From Tillus elongatus (lineage: Eukaryota; Arthropoda; Insecta; Coleoptera; Cleridae), in the NCBI GenBank assembly GCA_964006375.1, contig OZ023266.1, forward strand, positions 17,702,090 to 17,766,089: 64,000 bases of DNA, read 5' to 3'. Of this stretch, positions 50,401 through 62,078 are shown piece by piece. A model generated the notes under the pieces. It saw only the letters and a list, made by a program, of their open reading frames with translations. It made no database searches and had not been told where the DNA came from. Both the position numbers and the translations under genes were made by a program. The stretch's first letter is position 1; every line of letters starts with the position of its first letter.

Positions 50401-51143
50401 CCCTCCCAATCCGTCCTCCTCGGGTCCCGATACTCCAACACAGGTCTAGGGCCTGTTTCAATTTCAAATAGGATATGGGCATTGTCTGAACATGAGGGTT
50501 CAGACGACACCCTCCATTTGAGGATTTTTGAGCTCAAAAGCCTTGAGCTGATCGTAAGATCTAAAACCTCTCTCCGGTTAGCTGTAAGAAAGGTGGGTTC
50601 CGAGCCTATGTTGTTGACAACCAGCTCCTCCCCTAAAATGTATTCAAATAATGATTCACCTCGTCTGTTAGTGTCCGTGCTCCCCCAAGCCAAGTGATGG
50701 GAGTTCGCATCACACCCCATTACGAGGTGATAATTGTTCCTCTTGCAGTAGGCGATCAATTTCCGCACCTCTGCGGGAGGTGGTTGTTCTGCATCTCTGT
50801 CTCCAGGGAAATAGGCCGAACAGGCCACTACTTCCAGCCTGGTCCCCCCGGATGTGATCACGAGATGGATGGATGCCATGTCCTTGGTGCAGTACTCTGA
50901 AAGTGTAAAATACTGCAAGTTATTTCTGATCCAGATACAGGCTCTGGGGTTAGTACCAGAGCCCACCTCTACTATCTTGCCAGAAGTGTTACCCAGCCCT
51001 TTTGTTCGTTCCGAATTAGCGGTCCAGGGCTCTTGGAGAAGAGCAATATCTATTTGCTCTTCCTTTAATTTCATGCTAAGGAGGTATGTCGCAGCCTTAG
51101 CATGATGCAGATTAGCTTGAATGCACCTTAAGTTGGTGGGCAT
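47492..51143 (-). pseudogene. LINE ORF2: endonuclease, RT, RNase H
   Basis: Endonuclease (51143-49902): CIQANLHHAK, ALLQEPW with catalytic Glu, VMGCDANSHHLAWGS, SEPSCSDNAHI. RT (from 49819 down): SPGEDGV, LRPLSITSFLLKGLEK, THQYAYQTGKSTELALN, AAFLDIEEAFNN, GCPQGGVISPLL and the box QAYADDLVIM. RNase H: WYSDGSKTNMGV, ECARESL-type helix (IEMCARESL), IKIFADSQAAI and VSLVWIPGHSDHDGNVAADAL. C-terminal CRLCMENDETAEHVLC knuckle. The two frames are offset by a dinucleotide array, (CA)n at about 49934-49948. Otherwise no stop interrupts ~1,200 codons. RNase H places it outside Jockey; clade LOA or I-like is inferred. Confidence 0.85.
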
Positions 51144-51179
51144 GGGGGTAGGAATATGGGAATGTATGGAGGAAAAAGG

Positions 51180-51640
51180 AGTAGTTTAAGGAGCTTAAAG
51201 GAAAAGGGAATTATGGTGCAGGTTCCTCCTCCTTTTTAGGAGCTCGATAACCAAGCTTCCTATAGGAGGGTCTACCTTTGGTAGTCGTCCTAGGGGTGGA
51301 CTTTCCTTTCCCCTGTTTTTTCCCTCTGCAGGTTCCAGTGGAAGGTTGAATCCTGCCACCTCCTCTATTGGGTCTGTGTAAGTCGTGTCCATGTTTGGTC
51401 CCACGAGCAGCAAGGGAAAATAGACCTCCATGGAAGAGCCCCGCATCCCATTAATAGGCATTTACACAGGGAGGTCGCCCGGTTTCCCTGGGGAGGGTTA
51501 ACGTTAGCGACAGAATTACCATCCTGCCAATGCTCGGCCATATCGGCCAGAAGCATCATCGCCTCGGCACCAACCCGCCAACGACCTTGCGATGTGGGTT
51601 TTTTATAGAGGACTCTCCTCGCAATGCCGGCCAATTAAGG
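51180..51640 (-). pseudogene. Upstream LINE ORF1 remnant
   Basis: Two overlapping minus-strand frames (51634-51365 and 51461-51195) look like one reading frame broken near 51440-51460: VGAEAMMLLADMAEHWQDGN ... then VGPNMDTTYTDPIEEVAGF and a basic Pro/Lys-rich end. No gag zinc knuckle is visible. Position upstream of the endonuclease suggests the 3' part of ORF1. Confidence 0.45.
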
Positions 51641-52444
51641 CAAGCATTCCCGGCCCTCCTAAGACATGACTAGGAAGGTTACGGTTTGGTTAGTTCATTT
51701 AGTTCACGTCTAATAGTAGACGCTATCCAGGGTGCACCACGGGGAGGCGAACTAACTTTACACCCCTCTGTTGCTTTGGCGGTAGTTTTAGTGAAGGTTT
51801 TGGTTTAACGGTCTATGATTTTTAGCAAATTTTTGTAGAAAAAATTCGTTAATGAGGAGACCGCGACTTTTGAATTTTAAAAAGATTTCTTCAAATGAGC
51901 TCAAACTAGGCCCCCTAGAATCCATATCTGGGTTTACATTCGGTTTTTATCTGTTTACATATATACAGGGTGACGCATTTCTACGGTTAAGCTCAATATA
52001 ATTGTAATTATACAAGATACGAGAAAAAAATAGCAGACGTTAATTATAGGGTGTCTTGAGCTGCATATTTTTTAAGGTAAATATTTTTGCGAACACCCAT
52101 ATATTATTACACTTTTGCATTTTTTACCGAAATATGATGCATGTTTGTAAGAAAAAAATCGGGACGCAGTAAGTGCGTTTTAGTAGCGATTTTTCATTGA
52201 ATTATTATTATTAACCTAAGGTTTGTTGGCTAAGAAACCAGTTTTCTCGGAAAAATTTTAAGTTTATTTTCCGAAAACTGTTGTACATGTTCAAGTTATT
52301 TTGAAATCATGTAGTACACTGTTTCTACTATATAGGTTATACAGGTAACCAGATTGATGCCTGATTGTATTAGAGAGACATATTTGCTATTAAATACAGT
52401 TTTATGAAAATTCACTTTCATAACGCACTTGCTGCGTTCAGACT

Positions 52445-54083
<1,639 letters not shown>

Positions 54084-54168
54084 ATCCCTCTGATGACGCT
54101 AACTTTGTTAGCTAAACGATTGTCAGGTCTAAAAACTGTATTGTGATGAATTTGGTTCTCCAAATTCT
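54084..54168 (+). ncRNA. Decayed relative of the hammerhead-like unit
   Basis: CTGATGA (about 54091-54097), stem GCTAAC/GTTAGC with loop TTT, then TAAA instead of GAAA, ACG-AT-TGT and C, followed by AGGTCT and TTTGGTTCTCCAA. The same order and flanks as at 31.47-31.55 kb but single-stranded (not palindromic), and the core G is changed, so it would be inactive if the motif is a hammerhead. Confidence 0.4.
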
Positions 54169-54454
54169 GGTTCTTTACGCATTGTTATAATTGTATTATT
54201 CAACGTGTGGTAATATAGACAATTAATCCAAATTTGTTGTAACAATTTGCGCAATCGAATAATGTGGTTTACCTAAGACTACAACAATTTTTAACAAAAC
54301 ACTATTACCAGCAGAATCCTTTATATACAGATAACTTAAAAGAACCAAGGATTGTTTTCCCTTTTTGTTGTTTTAATAGTTAACTTGTAGTAGACGTACA
54401 TGGATACGCCCGTGTTATTTGTATGAGATTGGCTTGTTTCATTGTTAATAGATT

Positions 54455-54606
54455 CATTATACTCATACTCATGGTCATACCCATGCTCATACTCATTCTG
54501 ATACTTATGCTCACGCTCATACTCATACGCATACTTATACCCATACTCATACCCCTACTCATACTGATACTCATACACTCACGCTCATACCCACACTCAC
54601 ACTACA

Positions 54607-54642
<36 letters not shown>

Positions 54643-54835
54643 GCTCTCGCTCTCACTCTTACTCTTACTCTTACTCATACATATATACACACTTATACTC
54701 ATATTCGTACTCATATGTGTACTTGTACTTTTAGTCATAGGTACTCATATTTATACTTTTTCTCATATTTATTCTATATGTCATACTTATATTGACACTG
54801 GGATTTGTACTCATAAATATACTTGTACTTGTAGT
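54455..54835 (+). repeat. Degenerate (CTCATA)/(CTCACT) hexamer array
   Basis: About 380 bp of imperfect six-base units, mostly TACTCA/ACTCAT, with a purer CTCTCA core at about 54607-54655. The Met/Ser/Ile- and His/Ser-rich open frames on both strands are artefacts. Ends ~140 bp before the splice acceptor of the transporter exon. Confidence 0.9.
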
Positions 54836-54959
54836 TATATTTTAATGTTATTTTGAAACTAATAAAACCCAATTACAACAAATTAACATTAGAAACTTAT
54901 GCATTTCTTGCAAAACAATATTTTAGTATATCTATATTGTTACCAAAATCATTAATTTT

Positions 54960-54975
54960 TATTTAATCTTTGCAG
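54960..54975 (+). promoter_or_regulatory. Splice acceptor of the 46 kb intron
   Basis: TTTAATCTTTGCAG| directly precedes CCAACC. The phase agrees with the donor at 8617/8618. Confidence 0.8.
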
Positions 54976-56327
54976 CCAACCTTGCCTCGTTCACTTGTGG
55001 GATGGCCTTTGGCTGGACGTCACCTGAAATTCCTAAGCTGAAAGCCAATGCAACTACACCTTTAGATTATCCCTTAACACCAAGTCAAGAAACTTGGATT
55101 GGTTCGCTCCTGCCTGTAGGAGCAGCAATTGGCCCATTTGCGGCTGGTCTTCTAGCTGACAAAATCGGAAGAAAGAAGACCCTTCTGTTCAGTGTAGTAC
55201 CGTTCATATTCTCTTATATACTCTTGGCCTTTGGGACGAATGTACATTTCTTTCTAATCGCACGATTTATAGCTGGATTTGGAGTTGGCTCTACATTCAC
55301 AGTTTTGCCAATGTATATAGGAGAAATTTCAGATGATGAAGTGAGAGGCTCCTTAGGAACATTTATGCAACTGTTTATAACTATAGGAATTCTCTTCTCA
55401 TATGGTATAGGGCCTTATATACCAATAAGAATATTCAACCTTCTAAGTTTGGTGGTACCGTCAGCCTTTCTCGTCACTTTCTTCTTATTTATACCAGAAA
55501 GTCCCTATTATTACTTACGAATTAATAATAAAGAAGAAGCACAAACTGCTTTAGCAAAACTCAGATCGAAGAGTAAAGATGCTGTTAGAAAAGAATTAGA
55601 AGATATCAGGCTCAGTGTCGACGAAACCATGGCAAATAAAGCTACATTTACTGATATATTCAAATCCAAAGGTCTCACAAAAGCTCTTGTTATATCGGTG
55701 ACGCTTGTCAGCATCCAACAATTTTCTGGCATCAACATTGTCCTCTTTTATTCACAAGATATATTTACAAGTGCAGGAAGTACCTTATCAAGTGACATCT
55801 CGACGATAATCTTAGGTATTGTTCAAGTAGTCGCCAGTTGCGTGGGGCCCATGTTGCTAGATAAGAAAGGCAAAAAGTTCTTCTTGGTTTTATCAGCTGC
55901 TGGTATGGCCTTGTCACTTGGAGTGCTGGCAATGTTCTTCTACCTAAAGAGCAACGGAACAGATGTCAGTTCAATAGGATGGATACCTGTGTTATCCCTT
56001 GTTTTCTACATTGTAACATATTGTGTTGGTTTCGGTCCAATACCTTGGGCTGTAATGGGTGAACTGTTTCCTGGTAACATCAAATCAGTAGCTTCCACTG
56101 CTACAGCCTCCGGCTGCTGGATTGAAGCTTTCCTTATCACCAAATACTTTAGTCTAATAAGCGATCTAATTGGACAGTCTGGTTCATTTGGTATATTTGC
56201 AGTATGCTGCGTCTTGGGTGGATTCTTTGTGGTTAAATCTGTACCAGAAACGACCGGAAAGAGCCTTCAAGAAATCCAAGATATTCTAAATGGTAAACCA
56301 ACCAAGGGTGTAAATGGAGATGCGTAA
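54976..56327 (+). CDS. Tret1-like: Tret1-like facilitated trehalose/sugar transporter, main exon
   Basis: Encodes residues 61-510 of a 12-helix major facilitator (sugar porter) of the plasma membrane, likely moving trehalose or glucose. Helix 1 continues from exon 1 (ANLASFTCGMAFGW). Signatures, numbered in the joined protein: GRKK after helix 2 (125-128), PESP (234-237), QQFSGIN in helix 7 (308-314), GPIPW in helix 10 and PETTGKS (484-490) at the C-terminal side, the sugar-porter hallmarks in the expected order. Length fits the insect family. The frame is intact with no stop and the codon use looks normal, so it appears functional. Substrate is inferred from family; a related hexose transporter cannot be excluded. 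Confidence 0.9.
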
Positions 56328-56448
56328 ATGTCGCCAATGATGTTTAACTTGTGATAAAGCTATTGTATTATATGTTTAATTATTTATTTGATACTCTAGA
56401 TTCTAGTACGTTTAAGTACTAAGGTTGTAAGGAATTTTAAATACAGAT

Positions 56449-56454
56449 ATTAAA
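56449..56454 (+). terminator. Candidate poly(A) signal ATTAAA
   Basis: The ATTAAA variant lies 122 bp after the transporter stop codon, followed by AT-rich DNA. No AATAAA occurs closer. Confidence 0.4.
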
Positions 56455-56459
56455 ACAAA

Positions 56460-57189
56460 AATGATTTTTATTTGTATCTTAATTATATGTTGATGATTTT
56501 AGACTTCTACGGCCGGTGTTGCTTGGAATTCCATATTATTTTTGGATGCTTTTGCCTTGGCCGAACTTACTTTTACGTAGTACGTTGCTAGACGTTTTGT
56601 CAGCCATAGCTAATGGCTTTTTCAGTAGCTGTACTGAAACTGAACAAACATCGTTTTGCTAACAATTACTACATCAGGTGTAGACTTGATACAATTTTAG
56701 TTGACCGTGGATAACGCAGGCAAAGCAGGCAGTGACGTCGTTGCAGATGAAGTCACCATTATTAATTTTTCCAATGGTATATATGGTGCCGGGGCTTGTG
56801 CAATCATTTCTGTTGCTAATTGTAGCGAACCAGGTTCGACTTAACTCGAAACCCCCATATGGTGTATGTATTTCTAGCGCTCCCTTCTGATTTACTAATG
56901 GTATCCCATTACCCTGGCAAGAATCACTGTCTTGTTAGCTGGATATCTCTGGTTTTTCGAAATAGCATCTTCAGGTAACGCAGACTTTTCAGTTTCAGAT
57001 TGCAGTAACCGTAGATCTTGATGCTCTAGTTTCTTGTTCTTATGGTTCTTGTTTGCCTCATGTTTACCTTTCCGCATTTTTATAAACTCCTGACGTATGG
57101 AATTTTCACCAATCTAAGCAGCATGGTGCAGCACTGTGCGAATATCCGTCCTTTTAAGTAATTTACATATATTGTCTGTGGCATCTTGT
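56460..57189 (-). other. Unrecognised coding-like remnant, minus strand
   Basis: On the minus strand a frame runs from 57175 (DATDNICKLLKRTDIRTVLHH) through MRKGKHEANKNHKNKKLE to GYH at 56895. Its apparent N-terminal side lies across the mariner, at 59946-60100 (RSEERAFLQYIQDTTDDI). It could be an old transposon ORF or a pseudogene. I cannot name the family. Confidence 0.3.
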
Positions 57190-57329
57190 ACATATGGTGG
57201 CCTATTGAAAACGAGCTGGCAGCCATAACTACCAAGATTCAAAAGATGTTGTCAAAAATAACCTGAAACACATCAAGTTTGCTTGTAGTTTTGACGCAAA
57301 ATGTATAGCCAAAACTTTACCCTTCTAAG

Positions 57330-57535
57330 TGCGCCTCCGTGGCTGTGCGGGAAAGTCGATTCAGACTTTCAAATACGGACTCGGGGGACGACGGTTCGAG
57401 CCTGACCGGCGCCGGATGATTTTTCAAAATCACTGTCGTCGTTGAGATCGAGCTCAAGGTGGAGGGTAGGTTAGTTTAGATGAGCAAAAAGTGTCAGCAA
57501 TGGCCTAATTGCCAGTAAGCATCTTACCTTTACCT
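57330..57535 (+). mobile_element. tRNA-derived SINE (SINE-3), 14 bp TSD
   Basis: Flanked by TTTACCCTTCTAAG (57316-57329, 57536-57549). The head has GCGCCTCCGTGGCTGTGCGG with an A box, B box GGTTCGAGCC (57393-57402) and GGCGC pairing back to the start, with an extra arm as in Ser/Leu tRNAs. The tail is TTACC/TTTACC repeats. It inserted into the left arm of the mariner. Confidence 0.85.
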
Positions 57536-57769
57536 TTTACCCTTCTAAGCGGGGGTGTCATCCCTCAAATTTTTTCAAATAGGAATAGAAGTCATGTGAT
57601 AGATATCTCGTTGAAAAGAGCTTTTGATTCGCTATTCATTGCTTTTTTATCTTTGAAATTCGGTCTATTCGTTTAGAAGATATTGAGTTTTGATATGTCA
57701 CTAATGACTTTCCCGACAAATTAAAAAAATAAATCGTTTCACTTAAGAAATTTTTTCACTTAGGACTCT

Positions 57770-58590
57770 TCCACGTTTTTGTCGCCCCGTTAGCACTGCA
57801 GCCTTTGGCTTATTGTGCATGCCCCTTGTCTTTTCTACTGTATGCAGTATGGACAAGTTTCACCAAGTAAGGGCAACAACAATCAATGAATTTTCTACTC
57901 CACCCAATCCAAAATCACTGTGCCTTGAATTAGTCTGCACAGAAATTGGTAGGGTGAAGTTTCATATTGCTCTGTCTCCGGTCTAGGCTGTCCGTAGATC
58001 AGTTGTCTTTTGCGGTCCAGAGCTGTACACTCGCACAAGATGTGCTGGGCTGATTCCTCCCCCTCGCCGCAGAGTCTGCATGCGAGGTCCCCCTCGAACC
58101 GCCCCATTTTATGCAGGTGTCTCTTGACGGCCATGTGTCCCGTCAATAGTCCTGTTATGTTCCTGAGCTGTCCTTTGCTAAGATTTAGCAGCTCCATAGC
58201 TCTCTTTGAACTGAGTTCCTCAATTACTGACTTCCCATGTTTGAGCCTTGGACAGTTTGCCCAGTACACCTTATGTTCGTTTCTGACCCAGGACTTAATG
58301 GATCTCCTAGCAGTACTCTTCGTCACGCCCAGGATCGGTTCTGGTCCCATAAATGGTTCTGCTGACCCTCTCTTCGCGAGACTATCAGATTCTTCATTGT
58401 CTTTGACCCCCGAGTGATCCGGCACCCAAATGAGGGTGACCTCATTCCGCCCAGTCAGGTCGCTCGTCTCGTCTCGGCATTCACTTACCAGCCTGGAATT
58501 TACGCGTGGGCAACTAGGGGCCTTAAAGGCTGCACGGCTGTCTGTGGCTATGAAGATACGCTTGTTGGTGTAGCCCCTTAGCACTTAGCA
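57770..58590 (-). pseudogene. LINE ORF2 C-terminal piece (LOA/I-like), inserted in a mariner
   Basis: A continuous minus-strand frame (58584-57895) starts in RNase H (IFIATDSRAAFKA; VTLIWVPDHSGVKDNEESDS, where the usual G of PGHS is D) and runs through GQLRNITGLLTGH and CRLCGEG...HILCEC to the stop at 57895. The 3' UTR lies at 57770-57831. Truncated at the 5' side as usual for LINE copies. Same family as 12.9-13.5 kb. A 50-odd bp Mc-type insert sits between stop and UTR. Confidence 0.85.
57832..57899 (-). mobile_element. Very short Mc-tail insertion with 9 bp direct repeats
   Basis: TTTTCTACT occurs at about 57832-57840 and 57891-57899. Between them GTATGGACAAGTTTCACCAA and AAGTAAGGGCAACAACAATC match the inverted Mc tail at 25.1 kb. 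Looks like a strongly truncated retroposed copy. Confidence 0.6.
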
Positions 58591-58689
58591 ATAGTAGTGA
58601 AGTAAATGTTGAAAATAATTATATAATAAAAGACCAATCATACCATTAAACCAACAAACAAACATACCAACGAATTAAACTCTAATCCA

Positions 58690-59400
58690 ATAAATATTTA
58701 AACTGAGCACCACCAACTTCCATACACTAATATTTGCAAGTATTTCAGTAGTAATTTTTCGGCATTCAACAATAAGGCGCTCACTTAACTCTTCCAATGA
58801 ATCGCACTAGGTAGCATAAGCTTTTGATTTTAAATGCCCACATAAAAAAATCTAAAGGGGACAGGTCTGGAGATCGGGCTGGCTATTCTACAGCACCTCT
58901 TCGACCTATCCATTGACCGAGAAAGTGTATGTCCAAGAACACCCTAACAGTAATGGCACAATGTGGTGGAGCATCATCTTGTTGAAAAAAATAAATGTTG
59001 TTCCGAGTATCTCTCACCGTCAATTAGCATAGGGTAAACCAAGTCTTGCAATATCTCCAAATACCGTTCTCCTGTCAAAGTGTCGGCTATAAAGATTAGT
59101 CCAATGATGTGATCACCAAAAATATTCGTGTACCTAATGTTGGATCGGCACTAACTTAACATATCACTTCCAGGATCGTGGCTTCATTAACCATAGGAAA
59201 TTCACGTTCAGAATTTCGTTTCTTATTAGTCACTGATCCAGTTTCATGGAACTTGTGTAGCAACTTTAGCACGTACTTATGACAAACACGCCTATCAGGA
59301 TGCAGGTTATTGAATACACGTTCTGTTTCGTTTGCGTTTTCATGTTAAAAAAAATGCCCAAATTTCAACTCTTTCGGCAATTAAATACACCTTAATGACT
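58690..59400 (-). pseudogene. DD41D mariner-type transposase remnant
   Basis: Minus strand: a decayed N-terminal part (about 59400-59170), then GERYLEILQDLVYPMLIDGE, FFQQDDAPPH with the second catalytic Asp, GQWIGRRGAVE, a stop, and PARSPDLSPLDFFMW with the third. 41 residues separate the two Asp. The first catalytic region is deleted. Frameshifts and stops throughout. Confidence 0.8.
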
Positions 59401-59945
59401 GATTATAAAAAATCCACTCACCAATGCAAAGCAATAATCACAACAGAGTTTTCCATCGATCGAGTTACTTCAAGTCACATGTAGGCACAAAAAGTTGCTA
59501 TCAAGGATGCGTTATCACAACACATATTTTGCTGAGATTTTTTCGAGCAACTTAATCTAAATGACTTTTTATTACCCACGAAAACCTTTAACATCATTTT
59601 TATCTTGTAATGGACACTGGTGAGGCCCAACTCAACCATTAAGAATTTCTCTGGAAATGCATTAGTGATATTTCAAACATCCATATCTTCTAAACCAATA
59701 GATCGAATTTCAAGAACATAAAAGCAATGTATAGGGAATCAAAATCTCTTTTCAACGAGTTATCACATGACCCCTATTCGTATTTCAAAAAATATAAGGA
59801 ATTACACCCCTGCTTAGGAGGGTAAAGTCTGGGCTATACTTTTTATGGAAAAAGTTGTCCCTCTCACAAGCAAACTGTTTTGTCGCCAAAATCTTTTCCT
59901 TGCAGTTATGGCTGCCAGCTCGTTTTCAATGGGCCATCCTGTATA

Positions 59946-61691
59946 TCGTCTGTGGTGTCTTGTATATATTGTAGGAAAGCCCTTTCCTCTGATCTGTCAC
60001 CCCTCTTCAGGCGTGTCCGCTTGTGTGTTTCAAGTACTTCACTTCTTCTGCAAGATGAATGTTGCTGATAATTTCGATGAAGTGGTTTGAGTTACTCACA
60101 TGTGGTTTGTTATTTTCGACAACACAACATGAAGTTTTAGTTGTGATTGTAAGTTTTTAGCTAGTGGGTATGTTAGCGATCCTATAGTGCTGACTACTGG
60201 CCTTAGTTGTACTCCATATTTTTGGATTTTTTGCGGTCCATACAGTCGGCGCGGGCGGCTCTACGATGGTTGAAGGCTGTTTTCTGTTTCCTCATCCGTA
60301 TTGGTACGTTTAATGAGCAGAATTATTTTCCTAACTATAGTTGATGTTGAGTCAAGTTTTTCTCAGTATATGTCTCCAGAGAAAGTAATCATTTTTCTAT
60401 TGGACTCATAGTTTTATTTGAGTTTCTTCAAAGCTGTCCTTTCTCTAGCATTTTTGTTTGGATAGTTGCCTGGCTTCTTAAGTCTTCAACTTGGATGGTC
60501 AGTAGATTTCGGATTGCGGTCTCGGCTTGACTCCCTATTTATTTTAACAACTTTAGTTTGTGCAAAATTATTGCCTTTGGCTACAGCTGATTCGGCATTC
60601 TTAGAGAGTGGCTTGTGAGATCTACATTTAATTTCTTTTGTACGGTTGTGTTGTCCTGGGTCTTTTGGAACATCTTCTCAAAATTTTATCTCTGTCTATT
60701 TGTAAGAGCTTCAGAATGCTGAGTGGACTGCCATTCTATCCACAATCCCCCATTGTTTGGACTTCAAATTTGCAGAGAACTCTAGGTGGCAACGGTAACG
60801 ATCTTCTGAAGTCTGATCCAGGCCCATTCTTGTAGAATGTAGCTGCTCCCTCGATGAGGCCCTGCTTGTTCTTTCTGCAATATGGTGAGCTGTTTCAAGA
60901 GTTCTACAGGCCCTGGCAGTATGATACCGTTCATACCACTGAAAAAAATCAATAATGATGACGTCATCTGCAACAAAAGAAAAAAGGAACTAATGACTTT
61001 ATTAAATAGGAAAAAGATAATCATATATTTAAACATTTGTTTAATGAATCACGTATATAGAAAAATAACGTTCAGATCTTCCATGTGCCAAATTTTTGTA
61101 AAACTTTATCTTGGCACATTGTTTTTAATTAGAGATAAAACCTCAAGTGTAACATGTGTTTACCTCTCAGTTGAAAACCACTTGTTATCGTTTAATGCAA
61201 AAAAAGTTTCTACAACTTCTAATTTCATGGCTCCACTGCCCCGGTATCACCATGATGTCGTCATAATTTCAAAGAAAACTATTATTACAAGACATACAAC
61301 AACAAACAAAATGCAATTTCTAAGAGAAACATTACTCAAACCAAGTTTCATTGTCTCTAAGCTATTACAATTATGTCATTTGATGACACCTAATGAAAGG
61401 GTGACAACTGCATTTTTCGTTGGATTAGATAACGATTAGAAAGTTTAAGTAATTTAAACTACGGAATGTCATACCAGCATACCCTACTCGAACACTTCTA
61501 AAATGTATTAGATTTTAAGTTTAGAAATTTGTACTCGAGCATCATCTTTTTTGTTTACCCATTTATGATACTGCCCCACTGACCCACGGTTCCTGATGGC
61601 TACAATACACTCTTGAACTCTTCTTAAAAAGCTTGAGCCGGTAATGGTACTTTAGATATCAATGTTAAAAACTTTTACGAAAAAGAGGGGA
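59946..61691. other. Mostly unassigned; old coding-like remnants
   Basis: 59946-60880 shows scattered minus-strand coding-like pieces (LPGPVELLKQLTILQKEQAG near 60900; AFLQYIQDTTDDI near 59990) that might belong with 56895-57190 and predate the mariner. No family recognised. A 185-codon + strand frame (60882-61439) has no recognisable motif and I do not call it a gene. Confidence 0.3.
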
Positions 61692-62047
61692 TGTGTGTGT
61701 GTTTTGTTTCTTTAACGTCGGCCTATTTCCACGATTATGGCCAATCACCGACGGCTGGGAGCAGTTTCACCTCACTATCCTGGAAATTTTGCTCAACCCC
61801 TGCCTTTCTGTAAGGGGGTAGGGATCTTTAACGTGTCCAACATCGCCTGGACACGGGACCGACGGATTTACGCTCCCTCCGAAGGGCGGAACCTGCGGAC
61901 ATTCAACTTGCTCAAATACAATGCCAGAACCTTGGTTGATGTTAATGTTACAGTTTGTACCGAAAAAGTGAAAGGAGAATCCTGGGATCGAACCCAGTAC
62001 CATTCGATTCAGAGGCACACGTTCTTACCTCTTAACCACCGAGGCTC
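61692..62047 (-). mobile_element. tRNA-derived SINE (SINE-1), second copy
   Basis: Full-length inverse of the SINE at 21079-21434: CA-type tail at 61692, CCTTTCTGTAAGGG and GGGATCTTTAACGTGTCC in the centre, inverse B box GGATCGAACC (61985-61994), and GAGGCTC at the end. The open frame that crosses it has no coding meaning. Confidence 0.85.
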
Positions 62048-62078
62048 TTACAAGAGGGGATGAAAGTCAATAAAAATA

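Larger units (their letters stand above)
47407..51765 (-). mobile_element. Nearly complete RNase H-bearing LINE (LOA/I-like), 11 bp TSD
   Basis: Flanked by CTCTGTTGCTT (47396-47406 and 51766-51776), the duplicated target inside an M copy. On the minus strand it contains a degraded ORF1 region, endonuclease, RT, RNase H and a C-terminal knuckle, then a short 3' UTR ending in AACTAACCTAACGTAACC. It is the youngest-looking large element in the window, with few coding lesions. Confidence 0.85.
46619..52444 (+). mobile_element. Family M copy holding a MITE and a LINE
   Basis: The 5' part is missing: the copy starts in the core (ATAACTCAAAAAAGAATGGG, 46623). It runs to 47080, is split by a MITE, has 8 bp plus one TSD copy, is split by the LINE (47407-51765), and resumes at 51766 with the 5'-module-like duplicate (GGAGACCGCGACTTTTGAAT), ACAGGGTGACGCATTTCTAC and an internal terminal motif (about 52160). 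It ends CACTTGCTGCGTTCAGAC (52425-52442). Confidence 0.8.
57193..59944 (-). mobile_element. DD41D mariner-type element with ~0.4 kb inverted repeats, twice interrupted
   Basis: The left arm starts TGGCCTATTGAAAACGAGCT (57200-57219) and the right arm is its inverse near 59915-59938. The arms match over ~370-400 bp once the SINE in the left arm is ignored (GTCATGTGATA and TAGCCAAAACTTTACCCTTC blocks). It holds a transposase remnant, a SINE and a LINE piece. Confidence 0.8.

Noticed and set aside
54380..54734. Met/Ser- and His/Ser-rich frames before exon 2
   Set aside because: Hexamer array translated; no conserved domain, and not connected to the transporter frame.
60882..61439. 185-codon frame on the + strand
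   Set aside because: No motif, no neighbouring exons, no coding signature; length is possible by chance in this composition. Left unassigned.
61737..62063. 108-codon frame
   Set aside because: Lies completely in SINE-1; the resemblance to a frame near 21.1-21.4 kb is because both are copies of the SINE.
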